Shown one piece after another: positions 1 to 8,431 of a DNA stretch of 64,000 nucleotides (positions are counted from its first letter, which is position 1; each line of letters begins with the position of its first letter). Under the pieces are notes generated by a model. It saw only the letters and a list, made by a program, of their open reading frames with translations. It ran no database searches and was not told the DNA's origin. Both the position numbers and the translations under genes were made by a program. The DNA is from Runella sp. MFBS21 (GTDB taxonomy: Bacteria; Bacteroidota; Bacteroidia; Cytophagales; Spirosomataceae). The stretch lies in the NCBI RefSeq assembly GCF_029433105.1, contig NZ_JARNTW010000009.1:208749-272748 (forward strand), in the 5' to 3' direction.

Positions 1-851
1 ATTTTCGGGAGTGGGGTGATTTTAAGCTAACGAGTCTCATCACTCCCCTTATCCAGCTCATTATGTTTGGCATGGGAACGTCTATGAGCCTGCAAGATTT
101 TGTTGGGGTAATCAAGATGCCTAAAGGGGTGTTGATTGGGGTCACAAGTCATTTCATTATTATGCCTTTGTTGGGTTTTACTCTCGCGCGATTGAGCCCT
201 TTAGAACCCGAAATTGCGGCGGGTATCATCCTGATTGGCTGTTCGCCCAATGGTATGGCTTCTAATGTTATCTCTTATTTGGCCAAAGCCAATTTGGCTC
301 TTTCAGTGACAATTACAGCGATTTCTACCTTACTATCTCCCTTTGTTACACCCGTATTGATGAATACTTTGGCAGGGGCTTTTGTCGAAATAGATGTATG
401 GCATATGATGTGGGATATCATGAAAATGGTCATTTTGCCGATTGGTGCGGGGTTACTTTTCAATCGATTGTTTAGTGGCAAAATCCAATGGCTCGACGAT
501 GCTATGCCGCTTATCTCCATGTTTGGGATTGGTTTTTCGATTGTGGTCATTACCGCTGCGGGACGCGACAATCTGGTGAGTATTGGACCTATTTTATTGT
601 TGTTGGTGCTGATTCACAATTTGACCGGCTATTTTCTTGGGTATTGGTCGGCTCGTTTATGTAAAATGAACGAACGCGATTGCCGTACCATTGCTATCGA
701 AGTTGGAATGCAAAATGGCGGTTTGGCTTCGGGTATTGCTAAAGAAATGGGTAAAATAGCAACAGTAGGATTAGCGCCGGCCATTTTCGGACCATTGATG
801 AACGTAACGGGGTCGCTATTGGCATCATGGTGGCACAAAAGAACTTCCTAA
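1..851 (+). CDS. Bile acid:sodium symporter (BASS) family transporter, 5' end outside window
   Basis: Integral membrane protein of the BASS/SBF family, which co-transports organic anions (bile acids, pantoate, keto acids) with sodium. The reading frame is open from base 3 without a stop, and the codons before the first in-window ATG (position 63) read as family sequence leading into MFGMGTSMSLQDF, so the gene very probably begins upstream of the window. Visible family features are that MFGMGTS segment, the GCSPNGMASNVIS segment, many hydrophobic helices and a C-terminal GMQNGGLASGIA stretch. The kinase-like gene starts 9 bases after its stop, so it is the first visible member of a three-gene operon. 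The substrate cannot be read from sequence; the downstream aldolase suggests a carboxylate. Confidence 0.88.
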   Translation, partial: FREWGDFKLTSLITPLIQLIMFGMGTSMSLQDFVGVIKMPKGVLIGVTSHFIIMPLLGFTLARLSPLEPEIAAGIILIGCSPNGMASNVISYLAKANLALSVTITAISTLLSPFVTPVLMNTLAGAFVEIDVWHMMWDIMKMVILPIGAGLLFNRLFSGKIQWLDDAMPLISMFGIGFSIVVITAAGRDNLVSIGPILLLLVLIHNLTGYFLGYWSARLCKMNERDCRTIAIEVGMQNGGLASGIAKEMGKIATVGLAPAIFGPLMNVTGSLLASWWHKRTS

Positions 852-860
852 TTCACGAGC

Positions 861-1955
861 ATGACAAACCGACAGAGTATTTATTACTGGAAATGTGACC
901 GTCCTTCTGCTTTTTTTGCATTGGAAGAGCGCGAAGATATTTTGGAAACAGCCGAAATAGAAACCTTATTACATCCTGTTTTAGCGAATTATTTTGGAAG
1001 TGAAAACGTACGTCTCCGTTCAGGTAATGGGCAAGGGAATCACTTGACATACGTGGCTGAATACAATGGTATACAACGATTTATTCGTATTGAAAATGGC
1101 CCCGAAGGCGATGATTTTATGGAAATTGAAGCACGTGTTTTGACAGAAATAAAATCCCTTGGTGTGCCTGCTCCTGTTGTGTATGCGGTAGATGCTACTC
1201 GTCACCATGTCCCTTTTGCATATCAAGTATTGGAATATTTACCCTATCCTGATTTAAACAAAATCCATAAAGCAGGTGAACTGAATCTTTTGGCGGTTGC
1301 CCAAAAAATCGGAGAGAATATAGCCCAATGGCAAGCTGTCGAATTAGAGGGTTTTGGGCCGTTTGACCCTATTGTATTGAGGAAAACAGGAAAACTCAAA
1401 GGTCTGCATCCTACTTACCGCGATTATTTCTTTTTGAATTGGAAAAAGCACCTAGATTTTTTAGTAGTACGCAAGTTTTTAAAAGCCTCCGAGTCGAACG
1501 AGATAGAGCAGCTAGTGCTTCAATATGAACAATTTCTCAGGGTACCACAGGGGTGTTTAGTACACAAAGACTTGGCCTTGTGGAATATCTTAGGAGAGCC
1601 TAATGAGATAAAAGCGTTTATTGATTGGGATGATACCGTTTCGGGCGATATCACCGACGATTTGTCGTTGTTGGCGTGTTTTCATACCGGAATAGTGGTT
1701 GTAGAGGCTATGAAGGGTTATGAGTCTATTAAGCCTTTACCACCTGATTTTTTGCCCCGCTTTTGGTTGCATTTACTTCGTAATATGGTGGTAAAAGCCG
1801 TGATTAGAGTAGGTGCTAACTATTTTGATAGAAAGTCAGACTTTTTTCTGATTGGGTCTGATTCAGACGGGGCTGCTTTGAAAACGTTTACACTACAACG
1901 TATCAAAATGGCGTGTCTTGGTTTACAAAACAAAATTCAAATCAAAGACTTATGA
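861..1955 (+). CDS. Aminoglycoside phosphotransferase (APH)-fold small-molecule kinase
   Basis: Protein of 364 residues with the APH/choline-kinase fold. The catalytic loop HKDLALWN lies near residue 235 and the metal-binding IDWDD near residue 254, the two hallmark motifs of this kinase superfamily. The first 30 residues do not resemble the fold and may be an extension. The family phosphorylates antibiotics, choline, homoserine, sugars and sugar acids. Position between a BASS transporter and an HpcH/HpaI aldolase, with a 4-base ATGA overlap to the latter, argues for a catabolic kinase rather than antibiotic resistance; that is inference. Cytoplasmic, with no signal peptide. Confidence 0.8.
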   Translation: MTNRQSIYYWKCDRPSAFFALEEREDILETAEIETLLHPVLANYFGSENVRLRSGNGQGNHLTYVAEYNGIQRFIRIENGPEGDDFMEIEARVLTEIKSLGVPAPVVYAVDATRHHVPFAYQVLEYLPYPDLNKIHKAGELNLLAVAQKIGENIAQWQAVELEGFGPFDPIVLRKTGKLKGLHPTYRDYFFLNWKKHLDFLVVRKFLKASESNEIEQLVLQYEQFLRVPQGCLVHKDLALWNILGEPNEIKAFIDWDDTVSGDITDDLSLLACFHTGIVVVEAMKGYESIKPLPPDFLPRFWLHLLRNMVVKAVIRVGANYFDRKSDFFLIGSDSDGAALKTFTLQRIKMACLGLQNKIQIKDL

Positions 1956-2677
1956 GTGATTCAAATGCAAAACTATTGAGTCTTGGTACTTGGTTGTCAA
2001 TTGGTTCGCCCGTGATTGCAGAGCTGGCTTCAGAGTGTGGTTTTGATTGGTTGTTATTCGATTTAGAGCATGGTTGTATCACTGACGCGGAAGTGCTGGC
2101 CAATCTACAAGCGGCCAAACGTGAAGGTACTAAACTCATCGTGCGAGTAGGGAAACTAGATACGGCGTTGATTGCTAAGTTGTTGGATTGGGGTGCTTCG
2201 GGTATTATGCTACCTCATGTTTCTACTCCTGAGCAAGCCGAGGCTTGTGTCAATGCCATGAATTACCCACCTTTAGGACATCGAGGTTATTCAAGTTCGG
2301 CGCGTGTTTTTAAATATGGCCTTGATGTTCGAACTACTTTCGCTCCCTTGTTTTTATGCCAAATTGAAGATTACGAAGGGGTAACAAACGTTGAACACAT
2401 CGCGGCTGTGAAGGGGGTTGATGTATTATTTGTGGGGCCTGCCGATTTGAAATTAGACCTTTCGACCCGGCATCCTCACCAAACTATGCCCTATGAAGAA
2501 GCTCTCAAGAAGGTAAGTAGCGCAGCTGATTTCCACCAAAAGCAAGCGGGAATTTTAATCCGCAATTTCTCCGATATTACGGTGCTGAAGCAAATGGGTT
2601 TTTCGTGTCTGGCTTTAGGGTCTGATTTAGGCTTGCTTAGAGAGGGTTTTATAGCTATAAAATCTAAGTTTTTATAA
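1952..2677 (+). CDS. HpcH/HpaI family aldolase (2-keto-3-deoxy acid aldolase type)
   Basis: Class II, metal-dependent pyruvate aldolase of the HpcH/HpaI family, which splits 2-keto-3-deoxy or 4-hydroxy-2-oxo acids into pyruvate and an aldehyde. The start at 1952 is chosen because it gives an ATGA overlap with the kinase stop and begins right before family sequence; a longer frame from 1913 would run into the kinase gene. This gives 241 residues, slightly shorter than the usual 250-260. Family marks are FDLEHG near the N-terminus, LPHVSTPEQA, and GVDVLFVGPADL carrying the second metal ligand region. A strong terminator follows. Possible substrates include 2-keto-3-deoxy-L-fuconate, in view of fucose genes elsewhere in the window, but this is not proven. 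Confidence 0.85.
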   Translation: MSDSNAKLLSLGTWLSIGSPVIAELASECGFDWLLFDLEHGCITDAEVLANLQAAKREGTKLIVRVGKLDTALIAKLLDWGASGIMLPHVSTPEQAEACVNAMNYPPLGHRGYSSSARVFKYGLDVRTTFAPLFLCQIEDYEGVTNVEHIAAVKGVDVLFVGPADLKLDLSTRHPHQTMPYEEALKKVSSAADFHQKQAGILIRNFSDITVLKQMGFSCLALGSDLGLLREGFIAIKSKFL

Positions 2678-2730
2678 GAGGATTTTATTTATAAAATACG
2701 AGAGTTAGCCCAGATTGAGGTGATTCATAA

Positions 2731-2773
2731 AAAACCCTTCTGTTTGGTGTTTACTCAAACAGAAGGGTTTTTT
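2731..2773 (+). terminator. Rho-independent terminator after the aldolase operon
   Basis: Perfect 16-base stem (2731-2746 with 2756-2771) around a 9-base loop, ending in a T-run. It closes the transporter-kinase-aldolase operon. The remaining gene-free bases to 2983 hold no other feature I can support. Confidence 0.9.
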
Positions 2774-2983
2774 ATGCTTATTATTTGTTTTTTGTAGGCT
2801 ATTAGCCACAAACCTTGTGCCTCTCCGAGGCAGAATATGAGAATGTTGTTGGAGAAGCTCAACCTTTGTAGCATAAGATTTTGATTTTTACACAAACTTA
2901 TTACAAATCTTAAGCTTCTCTCTGGCATCTGTTATAGGCTAGCTATGCTCTACAATCTGTGGAATGACATATTAGTTTTATGT

Positions 2984-4516
2984 TTAAAAACCCAGACCTA
3001 CCGTCATACCGTTAATCGTGGGATTGCCAGGAAGGGTGGCACCACCGGTAGCAGCACCCGTCGAAAGATTGATGGTATATACTCGAGTAGTACCACCAGA
3101 ACGCAACAAGGCATAAGCGGTGCCGCTCGCTCCCCCAATATCAAATCCATTGGCGCTTTCGACCGTAATGCCTAACGAGCCTATTGCTACTAAAGTACCA
3201 TTATTGGGTGGGTTTTGCATATATAGCATCGCATTGCTACCCGTTGGAGTTTCGATGTCATACAGAGTAGTAGTAGCTGTACCAGCAAAATTGTTGGTGT
3301 AAGCTGCTGCCGAAACCACGGCGGCTCCTGGGTTTAGATTGGGGTCGGTAGTAGTTACAGCACCCGTTACAGGACTTACACGTAAGTTTTGTTGAGCATT
3401 GCTTACTACTCTAATCAAGTCAGGAACGGGGTTGAAGTCAAACCCAAAATTGGTACCTGAAAGAGCGGGCGAAAAAGGTCCACTACCGAGTGCTGTAGCG
3501 GTGGCAGTAGTATTGTTGTTGACATTGATAGTATAGATTCGGCTCGTGCTTCCCAAAGCATACAATTGACCATTGACAGGCCGCATATCAATTCCTAAGA
3601 GGGTTTCGCTAGGTTGTAGCCCCATGATAGTCTTGGTAGTAAGAACTGGATTCATCGGGTTGAAAATATGCAAATTGTTGGAAGCATCGATGGCATACGC
3701 TACAGGTTCAGTAGGAATCGCTATGCCTATGATATTGCCAGAGAGTGTCCCTAATTTTTGAAGACGGCCTGTGTTTAAATCAATTTGATTCAACTCGGAT
3801 TGACCAAATACCGTAACGGCTGCAATGGCATTTCCGTCGGGAGCAATGTCAAAGCCTCCAGCGGCAGTAATATCTAATCCTAGTGGACCGACATCTACCA
3901 ATCCGCCATTGTTGGGCGGGTCTTGTTTGTAAAGACGGTCGGTGGCGGGGTCAATGTCATACAGCGTGGTAGTGGTCACTCCGGCGCGGTTGTTGGTATA
4001 GGCAACGGCTGTGATTGTGGCACCCGCAACGCCGTTGATGTTCCCGTCGGGGGCTACTACGGCGCCAGTTTCAGGGTGTAAGCGTAAGTTTTGGCCCGTA
4101 TTGGTTACCAATCTAATTCTATCTACAGTAGGGTTGAAATCCAATGCCACCATTGTGCCATTGAGTGCTGGCGAAAAAGGGTTGCCAATGGCTCTTGCAG
4201 CACCAGTCATGGGATTGATGACATAAATGCGACTAGTACTACCTACTCCATATAGCTGCCCCGTAGCAGGACGAAAATCGATGGATAGCATTTGTTCGCC
4301 TTGTTGAAGGCCACTAATACTTACGGTAGCTTGTGCGCTGCTCAAGGAGCGAAGATTATAGCTTAAAAGTTGGTTACCATCGGTCAGTGCATAAAAGTTA
4401 GCATCAGGGAGCGTGGTGGGGTCGGGTGGAAGACGGTGGTCTGTGCAAGCATAGAATGTGGATAGTACTACTAAGAGCAATAGCCCTTTTAAAGAGAGTG
4501 TTTTCGCGTAAGACAT
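2984..4516 (-). CDS. Lipoprotein with two tandem DUF4394 domains
   Basis: Predicted lipoprotein of 510 residues: signal sequence with a lipobox ending at Cys24 (FYAC). The rest is two copies of a DUF4394 module of about 230 residues each (roughly 38-270 and 270-510). Both repeat the same order of segments: a YALTD or YAIDA start, LLGIDMRP-like, GSTSRIY, FSPALxGT, the (N/D)FNP segment, AYTNN, TTLYDI, and the PPNNG motif. The fold is expected to be a beta-propeller-like surface domain, but no enzymatic role is known to me. It is monocistronic, with clean ends on both sides. Function unknown; export is well supported. Confidence 0.85.
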   Translation of the reverse strand: MSYAKTLSLKGLLLLVVLSTFYACTDHRLPPDPTTLPDANFYALTDGNQLLSYNLRSLSSAQATVSISGLQQGEQMLSIDFRPATGQLYGVGSTSRIYVINPMTGAARAIGNPFSPALNGTMVALDFNPTVDRIRLVTNTGQNLRLHPETGAVVAPDGNINGVAGATITAVAYTNNRAGVTTTTLYDIDPATDRLYKQDPPNNGGLVDVGPLGLDITAAGGFDIAPDGNAIAAVTVFGQSELNQIDLNTGRLQKLGTLSGNIIGIAIPTEPVAYAIDASNNLHIFNPMNPVLTTKTIMGLQPSETLLGIDMRPVNGQLYALGSTSRIYTINVNNNTTATATALGSGPFSPALSGTNFGFDFNPVPDLIRVVSNAQQNLRVSPVTGAVTTTDPNLNPGAAVVSAAAYTNNFAGTATTTLYDIETPTGSNAMLYMQNPPNNGTLVAIGSLGITVESANGFDIGGASGTAYALLRSGGTTRVYTINLSTGAATGGATLPGNPTINGMTVGLGF

Positions 4517-4629
4517 GACGTTAGTTTTTTTAAAGTGATTCGTTGTGAGATACTTAAAAACTAGACGTATGTACGGAAAACAAAAGAGTTTTGGATTTGA
4601 GCAAAAAAGAATTATTTGAAGAAAAAATA

Positions 4630-4667
4630 AAAAGGCATCCAGCGTGCTTACACTTTGGATGCCTTTT
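4630..4667 (-). terminator. Terminator downstream of the sialidase-like/GH29 gene
   Basis: Perfect 12-base stem (4630-4641 with 4656-4667), loop of 14 bases, with a T-rich run on the minus strand just beyond it. It lies immediately after the stop of the GH29 fusion gene. Confidence 0.85.
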
Positions 4668-4671
4668 AGTT

Positions 4672-7092
4672 TTAGTAAACTTCGATACTCGAAAGTACAG
4701 GAGATGCTTTCGACGCAGTGATGTTGACCCGAATCTTTGACGCCTCAGTGGGGGTGATTTTCAAGATTCTTTTGTAGCCAATGGTAGTAGCTTGGGCTAC
4801 TTTTTGCCAAGCACCATTTTTCCAGATTTCTACATTAAAGCCCTTAACACGTTGGCCAAGTTTGATGTATTCTTTGAGCGTTATGTATTTGATAGTCTGT
4901 GTTTTACCTAGATCAATTTCAATGCTGCCCGTATTGGTGTCATCGTTGGTAGCCCAGTAGGTTTCTTTGTCTCCATCGGTAAGGTTGGAAGGAGCATAAT
5001 TGACAGCCTTACCCCTATACGACGAAGCGGTAGTTTTGGCTTTAAGTGCCAAATTAGTCTTAAACTCACGGTCAATCATCGCTTTCCATCCTTTCAAAGA
5101 TTGAATGTCGTTTTCGTGAATAAGTCCACGACGGTCGGGGGGCACATTTAGGAGCAATGTGGAGCCTCGTCCTACCGATGTAAGATAAATATCAAAAAGA
5201 TTTTCGGGGGTTCTGACTTTACTGTCTTCTTTGGCGTGATAAAACCAGCCTGGTCTGATAGACACATCTACCTCCGCCGGAATCCAGTGAGTACCATCTT
5301 CCGAACCCGTATTCAAAAGTTTTTCGATACCAGCTTTACCTGCAAACAGCGTATCGGGCGTGATGATGTTCCAGTTGGTTTCACCAGCTACACCTCTTTC
5401 ATTGCCTACCCATCTTACGCCCGGCCCTGCATCGCTAAAGAAAATGACGTCAGGTTCCATTTTACGTACAATGTCGAGCGTAGCAGGCCAATCATAGTAT
5501 TTTGAGCCGTCGATACGGCGCTTTTCGCGCGCGCCTCCATAATAACCGTCGCCGCCGTTGGCACCGTCAAACCACATTTCAAAAGCAGGGCCGTAGTTGG
5601 TGAAGATTTCTTTGAGCTGATTGCGATAATATTCTACATAAGCAGGCTTGCCGTATTCGGGATGATTGCGATCCCAAGGCGAAAGATAAACGCCAAATTT
5701 GAGCCCGTGGCGTTTGCAGGCTTCTGCTACTTCTTTCACGATGTCGCCCTGACCATTTTTGTAAGGGCTATTTTTGATAGAATGTTCCGTATATTGGCTC
5801 GGAAACAGACAAAATCCGTCGTGATGTTTACAAGTGAGAATCGCACCTTTAAATCCAGCCTCCTTGAGCGTCCGTATCCATTGATCTACGTCTGTTTGAG
5901 TGGGGTTAAAAATCGAAGGTTTTTCGTCGCCATATCCCCATTCCAAATCAGTAAAAGTGTTGGTAGTGAAGTGAATAAAAGCATTTTGTTCCATTTCATG
6001 CCAAGCCATTTGAGCTTTGGAGGGAAGGGCACCTACTGCTTTGGGAGGCAATACATCAGGGATTCTCAGCACAACATGTTTTACATTTTTACGTAAATCG
6101 GTATAAGTAATGTGTACCAGTCCATCGCTCGTTTGAATCACAGCAGGATAGCTAAATTCACCTTTGGCTTCGTCTTCCAAGGTATATACATCTTGCCAAT
6201 CGGTACCATTTTTAGAAACCGCTACCCGAAGTTTATTGCGACCATTTGACCACTCTTTTCCTTTCTGTAAAGGATTGTAAATCAGTACTTGAAGGCCATT
6301 TTTGAGCGTAACGGCATCGGTGCCCGAATTAGGGTTGGGGAGATTGATAGTACTCAATGGTCCCCATGTTTTTCCACCGTCGTTAGACCAAGTTTGTACT
6401 ACGTAGTTTTGGCGGCTACGGCATAACATCTGCAAACGGCCATCAGCATAAGTAAGAATACTGGGCTGAATCACGCCAAATTCCCCGTTGTTGATTTCGA
6501 TTTTTTGCCAATTATTGCCGTTTTTATCGGTTTTTTCGAGGTGCACGTGCCAAATATTGCCCGTTACGCTTTCGGTGCTAGTGGGGTGTAATATATCGCC
6601 ATTAGGGAGCTGAAAAGATTTGTTTTTGATAGGACCGAGCATTCCGTTTGGAAGTTTTTCGGGCTTAGACCACGTTTTCCCGTTGTCGTTGGAGTTTCTC
6701 ACCATACCCCACCATTCGCGAGGATTAGGGCCTACTTTGTAATAAAGCATTAATTTGCCCGCTTTGGTTTTAAACAATACAGGATTCCACGTCGGGTAGC
6801 GAGTATTGGCGTCTATAATACCATCGGCCATCTGCTTAGGGGCACTCCATTTTCCATTTTTGTATTCCGAAATCCAGATACACACATCGGGTTTTCCTTC
6901 GGCAGTCCCAGCAAACCACGTAGCCATCAGGTGCTGATTGCCTAGTTCTACAATGCTAGAAGCATGGCATGAATTAAAAGGTGGGTTTTGGAAGATATGC
7001 TCTTCTTTGACCAACAGCACCGCGGGTGTTTGGGCCCAAAGAGACACATACAACCACGACAACATTAAAATAAAAAGAGGTTTAAGATTCAT
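4672..7092 (-). CDS. Secreted sialidase-like / GH29 alpha-L-fucosidase / discoidin fusion
   Basis: Start placed at the ATG at 7092 because it opens a clean signal peptide ending ...SLWA-Q; an upstream in-frame ATG at 7140 adds 16 residues that spoil it. The 806-residue protein has three parts. Residues 25-345 are a BNR/sialidase-like propeller with two Asp boxes (SNDNGKTW at 134-141, SNDGGKTW at 236-243). Residues 360-675 are a GH29 alpha-L-fucosidase with the nucleophile in MWFDG (Asp509) and the conserved GRGSTLLLNVPPDRRG segment. Residues 678-806 are an F5/8 type C (discoidin) carbohydrate-binding domain. The fucosidase removes terminal L-fucose from glycans; whether the first part is a true sialidase is unclear because the family is broad. 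Located outside the inner membrane. Confidence 0.9.
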   Translation of the reverse strand: MNLKPLFILMLSWLYVSLWAQTPAVLLVKEEHIFQNPPFNSCHASSIVELGNQHLMATWFAGTAEGKPDVCIWISEYKNGKWSAPKQMADGIIDANTRYPTWNPVLFKTKAGKLMLYYKVGPNPREWWGMVRNSNDNGKTWSKPEKLPNGMLGPIKNKSFQLPNGDILHPTSTESVTGNIWHVHLEKTDKNGNNWQKIEINNGEFGVIQPSILTYADGRLQMLCRSRQNYVVQTWSNDGGKTWGPLSTINLPNPNSGTDAVTLKNGLQVLIYNPLQKGKEWSNGRNKLRVAVSKNGTDWQDVYTLEDEAKGEFSYPAVIQTSDGLVHITYTDLRKNVKHVVLRIPDVLPPKAVGALPSKAQMAWHEMEQNAFIHFTTNTFTDLEWGYGDEKPSIFNPTQTDVDQWIRTLKEAGFKGAILTCKHHDGFCLFPSQYTEHSIKNSPYKNGQGDIVKEVAEACKRHGLKFGVYLSPWDRNHPEYGKPAYVEYYRNQLKEIFTNYGPAFEMWFDGANGGDGYYGGAREKRRIDGSKYYDWPATLDIVRKMEPDVIFFSDAGPGVRWVGNERGVAGETNWNIITPDTLFAGKAGIEKLLNTGSEDGTHWIPAEVDVSIRPGWFYHAKEDSKVRTPENLFDIYLTSVGRGSTLLLNVPPDRRGLIHENDIQSLKGWKAMIDREFKTNLALKAKTTASSYRGKAVNYAPSNLTDGDKETYWATNDDTNTGSIEIDLGKTQTIKYITLKEYIKLGQRVKGFNVEIWKNGAWQKVAQATTIGYKRILKITPTEASKIRVNITASKASPVLSSIEVY

Positions 7093-7184
7093 AATGAAAT
7101 CAGGTGTACAGATGTAAAAAAGATTGAATACCAAAATCACAAGCGAGCTTCGGTAAAAGAAGGCAGGCTTGTGATTGTAGTTTA

Positions 7185-7192
7185 CAAAAGTA
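7185..7192 (-). promoter_or_regulatory. Candidate -7 element upstream of the GH29 fusion
   Basis: On the minus strand this reads TACTTTTG, a perfect match to the Bacteroidota TAnnTTTG -7 box, about 95 bases before the chosen start. The nearest TTTG on the -33 side (7217-7220) is 24 bases away, a little far, so this is a moderate call. Confidence 0.4.
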
Positions 7193-7255
7193 GGAGGTTC
7201 AGACTATGTTTTGAAACAAAAACCAAAAGGTTGTTATATAGTCTGGAAGAATAGT

Positions 7256-8239
7256 TTATTTTTTACCAGGAAATGGATAGGTAATGGGATACAAAATGGC
7301 CCCGTCAAACTCCCGGATGTAAGTTTTAAATTCACGTTTTCCTTCTTTTAATTCAATGATTCGAGCGCCGTGTTTGGTGCGCAAATAGGTGTTTTCGCTC
7401 CCCGAAAAACAGCCGTAAGTGAGAGCGATGCCATTGTAGTCAACTAGATAGTCGTTGACGTGGTCGTGGCCTACAAAAGTACCCATTACATCTCCTGATT
7501 CGAGCATTGCGGTATACATACCTGTATTGAGCTGAGGCGCACATTCATTTTCGTATCTTACACCTCGTCTTTTATTTTTGACGTCGTCAAACGCAATTTT
7601 GTATTCAGGTAGCGGAATATGAAAAAAAGCCAAGGCAGGCAAAGTGTCTTGGCGGCTTTCTTTGTAAGACGCGCTGGTTTTGCGGAACCATTCCACTTGG
7701 TTGTGACTAAACCATCCATAGCCACCTACTCTTTTGTTTTGCGAATAAGCCTGAGAATCCATCGCATACAAAATAGCAGCATTGGTACCGCTTTTTCCTT
7801 TGATAGCCACTGCGCCGTTGAGATAGCCATCAACGCCGCTGATAGAGGCGGTTTTGTTGAGCAAGTAAGGCTTGGTTACTACATAGGCAGCTACTTCGTG
7901 GCGTTTGAGTTCTTTTTCGTCGTCATGATTTCCAAAAGTGACTAAATAAGGGATTTTGCGAGAGATAACCACCTCCAATACTTCATCCCAACCTTTTTTG
8001 ATAGGATTGCTTACGACCACATCGCCCGTGAAAACGACCAAATCGGGTTTTAGTTCGTCAAGGGTCGCTTGCATCATTGAGATAGATTTTTTGGAAGGCT
8101 CAGCTCCAGCTTTGTAGTGAATGTCGGTAAACTGTACAATGCGAAAAGTACTATCAGAACGAAAACGTAGTTCTTGGGCCATAGTGGCTGTACTTATCCA
8201 TAAAAGCAACGCAAACAGTGAAAGTAGCTTGTTTTTCAT
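7256..8239 (-). CDS. Secreted metallophosphoesterase (calcineurin-like)
   Basis: Protein of 327 residues with a signal peptide ending near ...TATMA-Q. All dinuclear-metal motifs of the calcineurin-like fold are visible: FTDIH (Asp39, His41), TGD (71-73), FGNHD (102-106), HIPLPEY in the second half, and VGHDH near the C-terminus. The overall form matches the short purple-acid-phosphatase-like enzymes (DCR2/Siz1 type) common beside glycan genes in Bacteroidota, which remove phosphate from extracellular esters. It sits 163 bases upstream of the GH29 fusion start on the same strand and could serve the same nutrient-scavenging programme. The substrate is unknown. Confidence 0.88.
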   Translation of the reverse strand: MKNKLLSLFALLLWISTATMAQELRFRSDSTFRIVQFTDIHYKAGAEPSKKSISMMQATLDELKPDLVVFTGDVVVSNPIKKGWDEVLEVVISRKIPYLVTFGNHDDEKELKRHEVAAYVVTKPYLLNKTASISGVDGYLNGAVAIKGKSGTNAAILYAMDSQAYSQNKRVGGYGWFSHNQVEWFRKTSASYKESRQDTLPALAFFHIPLPEYKIAFDDVKNKRRGVRYENECAPQLNTGMYTAMLESGDVMGTFVGHDHVNDYLVDYNGIALTYGCFSGSENTYLRTKHGARIIELKEGKREFKTYIREFDGAILYPITYPFPGKK

Positions 8240-8431
8240 AAGAATTTGTTAAATAAAACAAAGGGGTTTGGTGATATAAAGAATACTCATTGGAATGTAA
8301 TGTGTCCTATCACGAGGATTTACTTTTTTTGCCCAAAAGTAAAAAAAGACATATTAAGCCAATATTATAAAATGTTTAGCATTGCTATACAAACAAACAA
8401 AAATACGGCTTGGTTGAAAATTAAGCGTGTT

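Noticed and set aside
861..1955. Antibiotic resistance gene reading of the APH-fold protein
   Set aside because: The fold is shared with many metabolic kinases and the operon context is transporter plus aldolase; nothing points to aminoglycosides.
2945..3302. Plus-strand frames over the DUF4394 gene end
   Set aside because: Overlap a clear minus-strand gene with repeated domain motifs; composition reflects its codons.
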